From assembly GCA_002418895.1 (NCBI GenBank), contig DIFA01000011.1, positions 18,628 to 81,145 on the forward strand: a stretch of 62,518 bases of DNA, written 5' to 3'. Source of the stretch: Dehalococcoidia bacterium UBA5760. Lineage in GTDB: Bacteria; Chloroflexota; Dehalococcoidia; Dehalococcoidales; UBA5760. The position numbers and the translations under genes are program-made. Positions 18,654 through 27,122 of this stretch are shown in pieces. Every line of letters begins with the position of its first letter. Positions within the stretch are counted from its first letter, which is position 1. The notes below the pieces were generated by a model. That model was not told the DNA's origin. It did not search any database and saw nothing but the letters and a program-made list of their open reading frames with translations.

Positions 18654-19607
18654 TTGAAAGATAGCCGTAGGGCAAGGATAGCGGTGGATGCAATGGGTGG
18701 CGACTACGCCCCCGGCGAAATAGTCAAGGGAGCTGTCCTGGCCGCTGGAGAAAATGGCCTTGATATCATCCTGGTCGGCTCACCGGATATCATTCAAGCC
18801 GAGCTTTCCAAATACGATGCCCCCCATCTACCTATTCGCTGCGTCCCGGCTGAAGACATTATTAAGGAAGGTAAGGATCAGGCTCTGGCGGTACGAAGCA
18901 AACCAGACGCCTCGATATCGGTAGCGGCAAAGCTACTCAAGGATGGGGAGGCAGATGCCCTGGTCAGCGCCGGCCCTACCGGAGCGGTGGTTGCCAGCGC
19001 CATCCGTCACGTGGGCATGATAGACGGCATAGAGCGGCCGGTAATCGGAGGAGCTATCTTCGATGCTCTTCCCGGAACGGTAGTATTCGACTGCGGAGTG
19101 AATATGGACTGCAAGCCGTACCAACTGCTTACCTTTGCCCTCATCGGCTCTGTCTACTGCAGGAAGCTGCTCGATATCGATAACCCTACTATAGGATTAC
19201 TCAACATCGGCGCTGAAGCGGAGAAAGGCAACCAGCTGACCAAGGAAACCTACCGCATCCTCAAGGAAAGCGGTCTGAACTTCATCGGAAATGTGGAAGG
19301 CAACCAGATAATGAACGGCAGCGCCAATGTCCTCGTTTGCGATGCCTTCGTTGGTAATGTGCTGTTCAAGTTTGTGGAATCGATAGGCATGTTTCACGAC
19401 TCAGCAGGAGAAGAAAACGGTGCCGACCTGGGCGGTGGCATCATCTGGGGAGTTAACGGCCTCATCCGTAAGCTGCACGGGGCCAGCCGGGCTCCTCACG
19501 TGGCGCTGAAGATACGCCACGCTAAACTGGCAGTCGAAGCCGACCTGGTAGGCACCCTCAAGTCAGAACTGACCAGCGTAATGAGAGAAATCAAGCGACA
19601 GGTATAG
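18654..19607 (+). CDS. plsX: Phosphate acyltransferase PlsX
   Basis: 317 aa. Typical motifs are RIAVDAMGGDYAPGEIVKGA, SAGPTGAVVASA, DCGVNMDCKPYQL, GLLNIGAEAEKGNQL, FIGNVEGNQIMNG and CDAFVGNVLFKF. It converts acyl-ACP and phosphate to acyl-phosphate for PlsY. The segment between the core and the C-terminal LHGASR motif is shorter than in Bacillus PlsX (about 333 aa). The start is TTG at 18654 behind AGGAGG. The usual fabD/fabG/acpP neighbours are absent; a cyclase-family gene follows after 30 bp. Confidence 0.92.
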   Translation: MKDSRRARIAVDAMGGDYAPGEIVKGAVLAAGENGLDIILVGSPDIIQAELSKYDAPHLPIRCVPAEDIIKEGKDQALAVRSKPDASISVAAKLLKDGEADALVSAGPTGAVVASAIRHVGMIDGIERPVIGGAIFDALPGTVVFDCGVNMDCKPYQLLTFALIGSVYCRKLLDIDNPTIGLLNIGAEAEKGNQLTKETYRILKESGLNFIGNVEGNQIMNGSANVLVCDAFVGNVLFKFVESIGMFHDSAGEENGADLGGGIIWGVNGLIRKLHGASRAPHVALKIRHAKLAVEADLVGTLKSELTSVMREIKRQV

Positions 19608-19637
19608 CTTCAAAAAAATAGTGAGCGAATTTTTGCT

Positions 19638-20276
19638 ATGAGATATGAAGCAGTCTATGACATAAGCGTCTTACTTGGTGTCGAGGATATCGACTATCCG
19701 GGCACTCCACCATACTCCAGGGAACTGATAAACAGCCTGAAGAACGGCGACACGAGCAACCTGTCGCAGCTGGTCATGAGTACCCACTCCGGTACACACC
19801 TGGATTCTCCATCCCATTTTATCCCGAACGGAAAGAATATCGACGATTACCCTGCTACAGCATTTATTCTACCCGCGCAGGTGACACCTATCGAAGACAA
19901 GGAGCTAATCCAGCCCTCTGAACTGGAGAAGCTGGACACCAGAGCTGGTGACGCCCTCCTGTTTAAGACGGAGAATTCGATAAGCGGCCATGCGACAAGC
20001 GGAGAATTCCGGGGGAGCTTCGTTTATCTTTCACCGGAGGCTGCCGACTTATGCGTAAAGAGGAAACTGGGTCTGGTCGGCATCGACTTCAATACAATTG
20101 AGCCATGCTCCGACGATACATTTCCCGTTCACAAAAAGCTTCTCGATAGTGGAATATTGATTCTGGAGAGCATCAACCTGAAGGAGGTCCCTCCGGGAAG
20201 ATACACCCTCTTCTGCCTGCCTCTGAAGATGAAAGGCGCCGAGGCATCGCCGGTACGCGCTATCCTGATACGCTAA
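19638..20276 (+). CDS. Cyclase/kynurenine formamidase-like (KynB) family hydrolase
   Basis: 212 aa with the metal-binding signature HSGTHLDSPSHF (about 55-66), the DISVLL start and the GDALLFKT and VGIDFNTIEP segments of the cyclase family. Members hydrolyse N-formyl or related amide bonds with Zn or Mn, but substrates vary widely, so kynurenine is only one option; no tryptophan-degradation gene is nearby. Its ribosome binding site is weak (GTGAGCG). It follows plsX by 30 bp and converges with the alpha/beta hydrolase gene. Confidence 0.85.
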   Translation: MRYEAVYDISVLLGVEDIDYPGTPPYSRELINSLKNGDTSNLSQLVMSTHSGTHLDSPSHFIPNGKNIDDYPATAFILPAQVTPIEDKELIQPSELEKLDTRAGDALLFKTENSISGHATSGEFRGSFVYLSPEAADLCVKRKLGLVGIDFNTIEPCSDDTFPVHKKLLDSGILILESINLKEVPPGRYTLFCLPLKMKGAEASPVRAILIR

Positions 20277-20301
20277 TGCCACACCGGTGCAGCAAAAAAC
20301 T

Positions 20302-21111
20302 TTACCGACCGCTCTTCGGCGGGTTCGAACCGCCACCGCAGTGGGACTTCAGCCAGTTTATAATAACCATCAAAGCCCGTTCATCCCGGCGTAGCCGGTG
20401 TCCCGCCCCATCAATAATGACTAACTCCTTGTGCTCACCCGCCCGGTCGTGCAACCGGTAGGCATGGCTGACATCGACCACCTCATCCCGACTGCCGTGC
20501 AGCAGCAGCAACGGCCGTGGAGCGATACCGGAGATATACTCAATGGGGCTGACCAGACTGAAGTTATCCAGCCACTCCTGATCAGAATGAGGAAAATCTC
20601 TATCCCTGATGATGCCGATGCCACGATAGTAATCAATGATAGACTCCCCTCCGACAAATCCGTCCTTAAGTGAGTCAAACTCCGCCGGGCAGGCACAGGC
20701 AACCAGGGAAGAGATCCTGGCATCCTGCGCCGCGACATATACCGAAACAGCCGCCCCACCGCTGAAACCAACCAGCGCCAGATGAGAGCGGTCTACATCA
20801 GGAAGCACCCAGAGGTAATCGACAGCCGCTGCCAGGTCTCTGGTCCAGCCCAGAATATCGAAATTACCGCCGCTGTCACCCACACCCCGAAAACGAAAAA
20901 CCAACACGGCAAACCCCTCCCGGCAAATCCTCTCCGCCAGAGCAGGGTAGCCCCCATCATCCGGGTCTGGATTCGCATCAGGGGTACCGTACGGAATACC
21001 GTGACAGATACAAACAGTAGGGTATGAAACTGCACCGGCATCACCCGGCAGGTAAAGCTGGCCGGAAATCTTGACCTCATCCGCAGCAAAGGCAACGACT
21101 CGGACAACCAT
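20302..21111 (-). CDS. Alpha/beta hydrolase (dienelactone-hydrolase/acyl-peptidase-like)
   Basis: 269 aa. The nucleophile elbow is GFSGG with S117, the acid D209 in GSRDEVVDV, and the base H238 in GAGHRL, so the triad is complete. CHGIPYG is the oxyanion HG-type region. There is no signal peptide, so it is probably cytosolic; the substrate is unknown. It is 1 nt after tlyA, with its ribosome binding site inside the end of tlyA. The last 13 residues (HCGGGSNPPKSGR) are encoded by a tRNA T-arm-like sequence (see separate entry), so the natural C-terminus may have been replaced. Confidence 0.85.
   Translation of the reverse strand: MVVRVVAFAADEVKISGQLYLPGDAGAVSYPTVCICHGIPYGTPDANPDPDDGGYPALAERICREGFAVLVFRFRGVGDSGGNFDILGWTRDLAAAVDYLWVLPDVDRSHLALVGFSGGAAVSVYVAAQDARISSLVACACPAEFDSLKDGFVGGESIIDYYRGIGIIRDRDFPHSDQEWLDNFSLVSPIEYISGIAPRPLLLLHGSRDEVVDVSHAYRLHDRAGEHKELVIIDGAGHRLRRDERALMVIINWLKSHCGGGSNPPKSGR
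20311..20334 (-). other. tRNA T-arm/acceptor-like sequence inside the hydrolase 3' end
   Basis: On the minus strand GGCGG-TTCGAAC-CCGCC (20334-20318) is a perfect 5-bp stem with a consensus T-loop (T54 T55 C56 G57 A58). A 7-nt stretch GAAGAGC follows at acceptor position. The matching 5' half of a tRNA is absent; the upstream DNA is coding. It may be the 3' remnant of a tRNA left by integration, or a coincidence. Confidence 0.4.
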
Positions 21112-21112
21112 T

Positions 21113-21841
21113 CTATGCTCTCCTCAACATAACAACGAACTCTCTATTTCCGGAAGCACCCGCTATGGGTGATGCTACCAGCCCTCCCAGCCGGAAGCCG
21201 TGTTCAATCAGCCAAGCAATGAAGCGCCCTAAGACTCTGGCCTGTATCTCAGGTTGCTTAACCACGCCACCCCTACCCACCTCTTCCTTTCTCGCCTCGA
21301 ACTGGGGTTTCAACAGCACCAGCAGATAACCGTCATCTTTAAGCAAGCGGGCCACCGATGGTATTACCTTCTCCACCGAGATAAAAGACAAATCGAAGGT
21401 GGCTAGATCCGCCTTTTCCGAAAGAGAAAAGGGATAGCGGGCGTTTATCCTCTCCATAACCACTACCCTATGGTCCTGCCTCAGCCGGTAGTCAATCTGG
21501 CCATAGCCGACATCAACGGCATAGACCCGGCTTGCCCCCCGCTTGAGCAAGCAGTCGGTAAAACCACCGGTTGAAGCACCGATATCAACCGCCACCCTAT
21601 CCGAAACATCGAGCCCGAACTGGCTCAGGGCATGGTCAAGCTTGATACCGCCGCGTCCGACGAAAGGAGGTGGCTCGGCGACAGTAACCTCGGCATCCTC
21701 AGCCACCAGAGTCCCCGATTTGACCACCGCCTTGCCACCCACCGCTACCTTCCCCGCCATAACAAGTGCCTGAGCCCTGGTCCGGGTCTCAACCAGCCCC
21801 CTCTCGACAAGCAGACTATCAATCCTTTTCTTGCGACTCAT
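21113..21841 (-). CDS. tlyA: TlyA family rRNA (cytidine-2'-O)-methyltransferase
   Basis: 242 aa. The N-terminal S4 RNA-binding domain (about 1-60, RIDSLLVERGLVETRTRAQA) precedes an FtsJ-type Rossmann methyltransferase (VAVDIGASTGGFTDCLL as the SAM motif, VYAVDVGYGQ, DLSFISV, LLVLLKPQFEA). The homologue methylates 16S and 23S rRNA in mycobacteria. The ATG at 21841 (MSRKKRID) matches the family start; the frame runs 11 codons further. It is translationally linked with the alpha/beta hydrolase (1-nt gap), an association with no functional explanation that I know. Confidence 0.92.
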   Translation of the reverse strand: MSRKKRIDSLLVERGLVETRTRAQALVMAGKVAVGGKAVVKSGTLVAEDAEVTVAEPPPFVGRGGIKLDHALSQFGLDVSDRVAVDIGASTGGFTDCLLKRGASRVYAVDVGYGQIDYRLRQDHRVVVMERINARYPFSLSEKADLATFDLSFISVEKVIPSVARLLKDDGYLLVLLKPQFEARKEEVGRGGVVKQPEIQARVLGRFIAWLIEHGFRLGGLVASPIAGASGNREFVVMLRRA

Positions 21842-22083
21842 GCTATTCCGCTCCCATACTGCAGTACAGATCACTGATCGCCAGAAGGGGAAAAGATCAA
21901 CCCGGGGACATCGAACTGCGCATCGCTCTGAGAACCCTGCCTCGACATTACTGGCATCCGGTAATTGAATTAGGCACGGACTGAAGACAAGTATAGCCCT
22001 AGATATACCATGACCATTCCGGGCCTGATGATACCTTCGCTAAAAGGGGAATTAGAAGGCTTATGAACTGGAAGCTCCCCGGT

Positions 22084-22650
22084 TTATGCCTCCAGATAGG
22101 AGCGCCATTCCAGCATCTCATGCATAACCGCTTCATAATCCTTATGACAGGCTTCGTAGAGCTTGGCATTCTCCAGAGCGATAGCACCAAGATTAGCCAC
22201 CGCACTGACAAAGTAAATATCGTCTTTACTGAACTGGCGCTGCTCTGCGGTATAAACCCTGACCTCCCCGATAATCTCATCCCTTAGCATCATCGGTACG
22301 GACAGGATTGAGGCGATTCCTTCTTTCTTGACCTGCTCCGGGTATTGTATTCGCTTGTCGCTGGTAGCATCCAGAATAGCGACTGCCTTACCTTCCAGTG
22401 TTTCGGGAATACTCTTAACAGCCGATAGCGGCCCCATCTTAACAAACCAGTCACTCAAACCCCAGGCTACGGCATGAAACAAAAGCTTTCTTTCCGGAGC
22501 CAGAAGCGTCAGCGAGCAGGCCTTAGCCCTCATGGACTTAGCCACATTCTCAACTATGGAATTAAGAACGAGCTCGGAATCACGGGCCGAGTTTATCTCT
22601 GCCGCCACCTTGTATAAGCTATGATAGTATTTGGTCTCGACTTTTTCCAT
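22084..22650 (-). CDS. GAF domain protein
   Basis: 188 aa consisting essentially of one GAF domain (about 25-165: LNSIVENVAKSMRAKACSLTLL, then LSVPMMLRDEIIGEVRVYT, FSKDDIYFVSAVANLGAIALENA) plus a C-terminal helix. There is no HTH, kinase or cyclase output domain, so it is a stand-alone sensor or partner of an unlinked protein. Ligand is unknown. The start is either this ATG (GGGGGG 13 nt upstream) or the in-frame ATG at 22662, which overlaps the ribosome binding site. It is monocistronic, with 242 bp of featureless DNA to tlyA. Confidence 0.85.
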   Translation of the reverse strand: MEKVETKYYHSLYKVAAEINSARDSELVLNSIVENVAKSMRAKACSLTLLAPERKLLFHAVAWGLSDWFVKMGPLSAVKSIPETLEGKAVAILDATSDKRIQYPEQVKKEGIASILSVPMMLRDEIIGEVRVYTAEQRQFSKDDIYFVSAVANLGAIALENAKLYEACHKDYEAVMHEMLEWRSYLEA

Positions 22651-22819
22651 AATAAATAACATCCCCCCTATTTCCCGAATGGCAATAAATATTACCCTAT
22701 CGAACCTGCGGTGTCAATTGCGCAGGACAAATTTCCCGAAATAACTGGGATTACCACTAACCTATCGGCCTGTTTCTCGTTATAAGATACACGAAGGTAT
22801 ACTGTCGGAGGTGCCGGTA

Positions 22820-23440
22820 ATGTCGATAGATGGTGATATGAACCTTACCTGCCGCCAGTGCGGAAGAGAATTTGTCTTTACCGAATCCGAGCAGGACTTC
22901 TATAACCTGAAAGGATTCCTTCCTCCCAGCCGGTGCCGTGAGTGCCGCTCGTTAGCAGAGAATCATAATCATAACCACAACCACGCCTGCGCGCAGTGCG
23001 GGACAAAGCTGGAGAAAGAGGCCCCCGTCTTTTGTACCGCCTGCCTGAAGAACACCCAGCTTGCCTTAGAGCGGAAGGTCAGACAGGGGGAGAAGGCGGC
23101 TAAAACAGCACAGGCAAAACTAAAAACCACCGAGTTCCGGAAGGCCGAGTTGGAGGATACGCTCTACCAGACGGAGCAGATGGTGGCGGAGCTGGAGCTC
23201 AAGGTGAACAATCTGAGCCAGGACCTTGAGAAGGCCCGGGAAGCCTATGTTGCCTCAGCATGGATTAAGCCACAGCTGCAGGGCATCGAAGAAAGGTTGA
23301 AAGCACTGGAGAGTACCCAGTACGAAAGCAACCAGAGGATATTTGAGATAATTCACACGATGCAGGAGCGTTATGAAAATACCGGCCTCTTCGATATAAT
23401 CAAGCGCAGCCTGATACCTTACCGGGGACAGGGCACCTGA
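22820..23440 (+). CDS. Double zinc-ribbon, His/Asn-repeat and coiled-coil protein
   Basis: 206 aa from the ATG at 22820 (GGAGGTG at 22807-22813). First ribbon: C11xxC14 and C39xxC42 with FYNLKGFLPPSRC between, the zf-trcl signature. Next is an alternating Asn-His tract, residues 48-55 (four His). Second ribbon: C57xxC60 and C72xxC75. Residues about 80-190 form a long coiled coil with Leu/Ile heptads. No enzyme domain or membrane segment. It could be a metal-dependent scaffold or adaptor; function unknown. It is monocistronic and convergent with the hydrolase at 23474. Confidence 0.8.
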   Translation: MSIDGDMNLTCRQCGREFVFTESEQDFYNLKGFLPPSRCRECRSLAENHNHNHNHACAQCGTKLEKEAPVFCTACLKNTQLALERKVRQGEKAAKTAQAKLKTTEFRKAELEDTLYQTEQMVAELELKVNNLSQDLEKAREAYVASAWIKPQLQGIEERLKALESTQYESNQRIFEIIHTMQERYENTGLFDIIKRSLIPYRGQGT

Positions 23441-23473
23441 TTCACTATCTAAAGCGATAGCAGGAACAGGCAA

Positions 23474-24013
23474 CTACCTTACTATCCGACTAATTTCCTT
23501 GAACACTTCTCCATGCGCTACCTTGAGCAATTCAAACAACGCCATCTCCGTACTGGTAATGCCGGCACCGGCGCTCCTCATCTTATCCAGAGCAATCGCC
23601 TTATTCCTGGCCGTTCTAGAAGAGACCGCATCGCCGACAACCTGAACCTCATATCCAATCCCGAGCAGATCTACTACCGTCTGATAAACGCAGACGTGTG
23701 ACTCGATACCGGCAATCAGGATCTGTCTGCGGTTCAGCGTCTTAATCTCTCGCAAGAAGCTCTCTTCACCACAGCAGCTGAAGCTAAGCTTGGCTATCGG
23801 CTGGACATCGGACAGAAAATGTGCCAGCTCCGGTATGGTCCTGCCCAACCCTTGCGGGTACTGCTCGGTTACTACTATCGGGACCCCGAGGGCCTGCGCA
23901 CCCCTTATGAGCTTCTTAAGGTTTAAGAAGAGCTCATCCTTATCACTCATAACAGTAGCCAGCTTATCCTGAACATCAACAATGACCAAGACAGTATTCT
24001 CTAAATCAAGCAT
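23474..24013 (-). CDS. Isochorismatase-family cysteine hydrolase
   Basis: 179 aa with the complete triad D13 (VIVDVQDKL), K75 (PIAKLSFS) and C108 (IAGIESHVCV with the cis-peptide just before it). These enzymes hydrolyse amide or ether bonds (nicotinamidase, ureidoacrylate hydrolase, YcaC type). Length and motif style are closest to the YcaC-like hydrolases of unknown substrate. ATG at 24013; GGAGGAG lies about 12 nt upstream. It has its own predicted promoter (24055-24083), so it may be expressed apart from the flavoprotein gene upstream. Confidence 0.88.
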   Translation of the reverse strand: MLDLENTVLVIVDVQDKLATVMSDKDELFLNLKKLIRGAQALGVPIVVTEQYPQGLGRTIPELAHFLSDVQPIAKLSFSCCGEESFLREIKTLNRRQILIAGIESHVCVYQTVVDLLGIGYEVQVVGDAVSSRTARNKAIALDKMRSAGAGITSTEMALFELLKVAHGEVFKEISRIVR

Positions 24014-24054
24014 CTAAATACTAGCTCCTCCATCTTCATCCATAATATTCACGA

Positions 24055-24083
24055 AATCTACCTCTGAATAATTATTATGTCAA
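24055..24083 (-). promoter_or_regulatory. Promoter of the isochorismatase-family gene at 23474
   Basis: On the minus strand TTGACA (24078-24083) and TAGATT (24055-24060) are separated by 17 nt; transcription would begin near 24048. Confidence 0.55.
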
Positions 24084-24102
24084 ATTGACCAACCGGACAA
24101 AA

Positions 24103-24648
24103 CTATGATTGAACGCCACGGACTAGCTTCATGGCCAGCCGTTTAAGACGCTGTTTGACTTTTTCATTTTTTGCTATTTCCCCCGGCTTTGTCGCCAGAC
24201 CGATAACGCTGCCCATCCACTGCATCTGGCAGAGATCAGCGTAGGTTCTTATATTGCTAATTGCCTTGCCAATACCTTCCTCAGCCACAGCCATCCCCAC
24301 AACCGGTTTACCCGACAGTTTCGGCCATATAGGGCATGTCCGGTCCATAAAATTCTTGAGTAAGCCGGAAAGCATCTCAAAGTAAGCCGGCGTACCGATA
24401 ACCCAGCCGTCAGCGGCTAACAGTTTAGGGTACAATTCCTGCATATCGTCCTGGAGCCTACAAACACCCTTTCGGTTTACTCCGCCTTCTTCACAGGATA
24501 AACAGCCGCAGCAGGTTTTGATCTTCTTTTTCCGGAGAAGAATTAACTCCGTCTCAACCCCGCTCTCGGCCATTCTGGCGAGCAGATCCTTAACCATCCA
24601 CTCGGTGTTGCCCCTTCGCGGAGATCCGGATATCCCGATTATTTTCAC
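24103..24648 (-). CDS. Flavodoxin-fold NAD(P)H-dependent oxidoreductase / iron-sulfur flavoprotein-like
   Basis: 181 aa. The start is GTG at 24648, reading (M)KIIGISGSPRRGNTEWMV, the FMN phosphate loop, with GGAGGAAGG upstream; the longer open frame would overlap the next gene. A compact cysteine cluster (CCGCLSC, then GVC) near residues 47-63 resembles the 4Fe-4S site of methanogen Isf. WVIGTPAYFEMLSGLLKNFMDRT is the flavodoxin-fold second FMN contact. Likely an electron-transfer or reductase enzyme of the cytoplasm. It lies between two isochorismatase-family genes on the same strand. Confidence 0.85.
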   Translation of the reverse strand: MKIIGISGSPRRGNTEWMVKDLLARMAESGVETELILLRKKKIKTCCGCLSCEEGGVNRKGVCRLQDDMQELYPKLLAADGWVIGTPAYFEMLSGLLKNFMDRTCPIWPKLSGKPVVGMAVAEEGIGKAISNIRTYADLCQMQWMGSVIGLATKPGEIAKNEKVKQRLKRLAMKLVRGVQS

Positions 24649-24709
24649 AGCACCCTTCCTCCTACACGTGGGGTAACGGCACTCAATGCACCGGGCAGGG
24701 AACATAAGC

Positions 24710-25360
24710 TCAATCGGCCTTGAGCAGGAACTGACCGTTACCCAGAGGCTCAAGCTTACGGAATAGTTCCTCTGAATTCATAACCAGTCCGAAGTTCTCA
24801 TTGACCTCAGCAATAGTCGTCTGGCAAAAGGCATCATTTAAGGAAGCGGTAGCATCGGATAGCAGAATTACGTCCCACCCTCTGTTAAAGGCATCGCGTA
24901 ATGAAGACTCCACACAGATTGAGGTATCAATCCCGGAAAATATGATGGTGTCTATCTTCATTGACCTTAGCCAGAGCTGAATCTCGGTATCCTGAAATAC
25001 GGAGTCTCGCCTCTTGCGCACAATATAGTCATCTTCCTGGGGCTTCAGTTCATCGGCGAACTCGCTGTCCCAGGTACCACGGATACAGAGAGGTACTCTG
25101 TCGATTCTTTCACGCCGCTTGTGGGGGAGAATCTGATGCTGTCTCTCCAGCATATCGATTCCTGAGCTCTCACGAAGCGCCTGGGAGAAAAACACCGGAA
25201 TGTTTAGTGTCTTTACTTTCCGGTACAAATCCTGAATGACCGGCAACACTTGCCGGTATCTTGATATGTCATAGCCAATTTTGTGGAATGACCCCCCCGG
25301 AGCTACAAAGCCGTTTTGGACATCAATAATTATGAGGGCAGGATTAATCTTGTAGACCAT
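24710..25360 (-). CDS. Isochorismatase-family hydrolase, ureidoacrylate-hydrolase (RutB)-like
   Basis: 216 aa from the ATG at 25360; an in-frame TTG at 25396 is the alternative and neither has a strong ribosome binding site. D13 (LIIIDVQNGFV), a Lys in IVRKRRDSVF and the Cys in SGIDTSICVESS form the catalytic triad. The RKRRDS.F segment and the overall length resemble RutB/biuret hydrolase-like members, which cleave carbamoyl or amide groups. No pyrimidine-degradation gene is near. It is 82 bp downstream of the asparagine-synthetase-like gene. Confidence 0.87.
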   Translation of the reverse strand: MVYKINPALIIIDVQNGFVAPGGSFHKIGYDISRYRQVLPVIQDLYRKVKTLNIPVFFSQALRESSGIDMLERQHQILPHKRRERIDRVPLCIRGTWDSEFADELKPQEDDYIVRKRRDSVFQDTEIQLWLRSMKIDTIIFSGIDTSICVESSLRDAFNRGWDVILLSDATASLNDAFCQTTIAEVNENFGLVMNSEELFRKLEPLGNGQFLLKAD

Positions 25361-25442
25361 GCCGCTATTATGCCAAATTACTCCATTCCAAATCAACCAT
25401 AAACTTATGCGTTACGCCGTACTCTGCCGATCACATATTACT

Positions 25443-27122
25443 CTATTGCATTCCCGCCTTTTGCAGGAACTGACCTATGGCGGACCTTTCCGCCTCATTG
25501 AGCAGTCCCTTACGGTAGGCAATCGAATCAAAAAAGAACTGGATATGATCGGGCACCTGCCATAAGTGTTTATCTGCGTACCGATACCCGTAGCGGCTGG
25601 AGCTGGCCAGCTTTTCCCCGGAGACCTTTTCATTACTATATCCAACACTAGATACCAACTCCGGAGTAAAGCCATTCTTACGTGAGATAGTACTGAGGGT
25701 ATCGTGGACGCCTGTGCCATGCTGAGCGGCATTTTTTGTTCTGTAGGCAACCTCCTCAGGAACTCCCAATCTTACTGCCGCTTCCCGGTGGGTATGCTTA
25801 CCGATTCTATCGTCGGCCGATTTTACTTTCAGAAGCGGGGAGACATTCGCCGCCAACCCGACTATCTTGGCGTCGCAATAGGGGAATAGTTGCTCCGACC
25901 TATGGGCTAAAGCAATCTTGTTCTCCCTATCGAACGTCTCAATGTCACCTCTCTGCCAATCATCCTGCATTCTTTTTCGCAAGCCTTCATGACCCTCCGC
26001 CGCAATGATATTGGGATACCACGTGTAGCCACCCCATAACTCATCCGGACCCTGACCGGAGAAAACCTGATATGTTTCATCCTGGCTGGCAACCTTCAGA
26101 GCAGCATAGATTCCAATGCCGGCTTCTATTTGAACCATATCCCTCTCTTCAACCGCCAGGGCTACCTGCGGGATGCAAGACTCAATAATATCCTGACTCA
26201 TACTAAAAACTCTATGTCTGAGGCCGAGTTCCCGGGCAAACTGCCTGGCATATTCAATATCACTGGTACCATCCACACCCGCCGTATAGGCTGTTACCTC
26301 TATTTCCCTCTCAACCGCCATGTCCTTAACCAGCTTGGCCATCAAGCAGCTGTCTACCCCACCCGACATGAGCACCCCCACCTTCTTCAATCCTCGAATC
26401 CTCTTGCTCACAGCCTCTCTAACAAAATCGCAATAGTAATCGACGGAGGTTGCCATATCTTCTATCTGGTTTTCACCACCCCATACTAATGTGGAGCACA
26501 CATCTTCAAGGATAACACCTTTCTTACTAAAGCAGGCTAGAGTCCCTGCCCGCAGCGGCTTCACGTTGCGAAGCCCGATATCCCAGAGAAGCCTCTTTAA
26601 CGAGGCAAATGCTATCAACCGGCCGTTTTGAGCATAGAAGGCCGGCCGAAGACCGGTCATGTCACGCAGAACCACGGTCTGCCTGCCGTCACTTGCCGCC
26701 AGCAGGTAAGCCCCATCCAGAACCGGCGCTATCTGTTTCACAGTGGTCTTTAGGTCACCATGATAATTATCCGCCAGGAGACGTGCGACAATCTCAGAAG
26801 CATTTTTCAAATGAGATTTACGCCCCGTTTTCAGAGACCCCTTCAACTCCTGAATATTATAAAGATTCCCTTCAAATAGCACCGCCAGCCCATGGCCTCG
26901 ATCAAAAGCCGGGGCCTCGGGAAATCCTTCCGTGGCAAAAGATGCCTGACCCAGTGCCTGATCGCAAACGCGCTTGAGAGTAACGTTACCGGTTGCCGGC
27001 GCTCCGTTACTGATAAGCCAGGAGCTATCGGAATTACTGTGGTCAATATTTCGCATCATGCGATTGGCCGCAGTACTAACTTCATCTCCATTTCGACTGA
27101 CAACACCAAATATCAATCCCAT
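25443..27122 (-). CDS. Asparagine synthetase-like protein lacking the glutaminase cysteine
   Basis: 559 aa with class II glutaminase-like (about 1-200) and PP-loop asparagine-synthetase (about 230-500) domains. It begins MGLIFGVV where functional enzymes have MCGI(F)G, so Cys2 is replaced by Gly. The glutaminase scaffold remains otherwise (VLFEGNLYNIQELK, ASFASLK-like). The synthetase part has the ATP motif VLMSGGVDSCL and FSGQGPDELWGGYTWYP. The protein may use free ammonia, or may have become an amide- or lactam-forming enzyme like beta-lactam synthetase, which also lacks Cys2. The ATG at 27122 has AGGGGG upstream; a TTG seven codons earlier does not restore a cysteine. Confidence 0.87.
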   Translation of the reverse strand: MGLIFGVVSRNGDEVSTAANRMMRNIDHSNSDSSWLISNGAPATGNVTLKRVCDQALGQASFATEGFPEAPAFDRGHGLAVLFEGNLYNIQELKGSLKTGRKSHLKNASEIVARLLADNYHGDLKTTVKQIAPVLDGAYLLAASDGRQTVVLRDMTGLRPAFYAQNGRLIAFASLKRLLWDIGLRNVKPLRAGTLACFSKKGVILEDVCSTLVWGGENQIEDMATSVDYYCDFVREAVSKRIRGLKKVGVLMSGGVDSCLMAKLVKDMAVEREIEVTAYTAGVDGTSDIEYARQFARELGLRHRVFSMSQDIIESCIPQVALAVEERDMVQIEAGIGIYAALKVASQDETYQVFSGQGPDELWGGYTWYPNIIAAEGHEGLRKRMQDDWQRGDIETFDRENKIALAHRSEQLFPYCDAKIVGLAANVSPLLKVKSADDRIGKHTHREAAVRLGVPEEVAYRTKNAAQHGTGVHDTLSTISRKNGFTPELVSSVGYSNEKVSGEKLASSSRYGYRYADKHLWQVPDHIQFFFDSIAYRKGLLNEAERSAIGQFLQKAGMQ

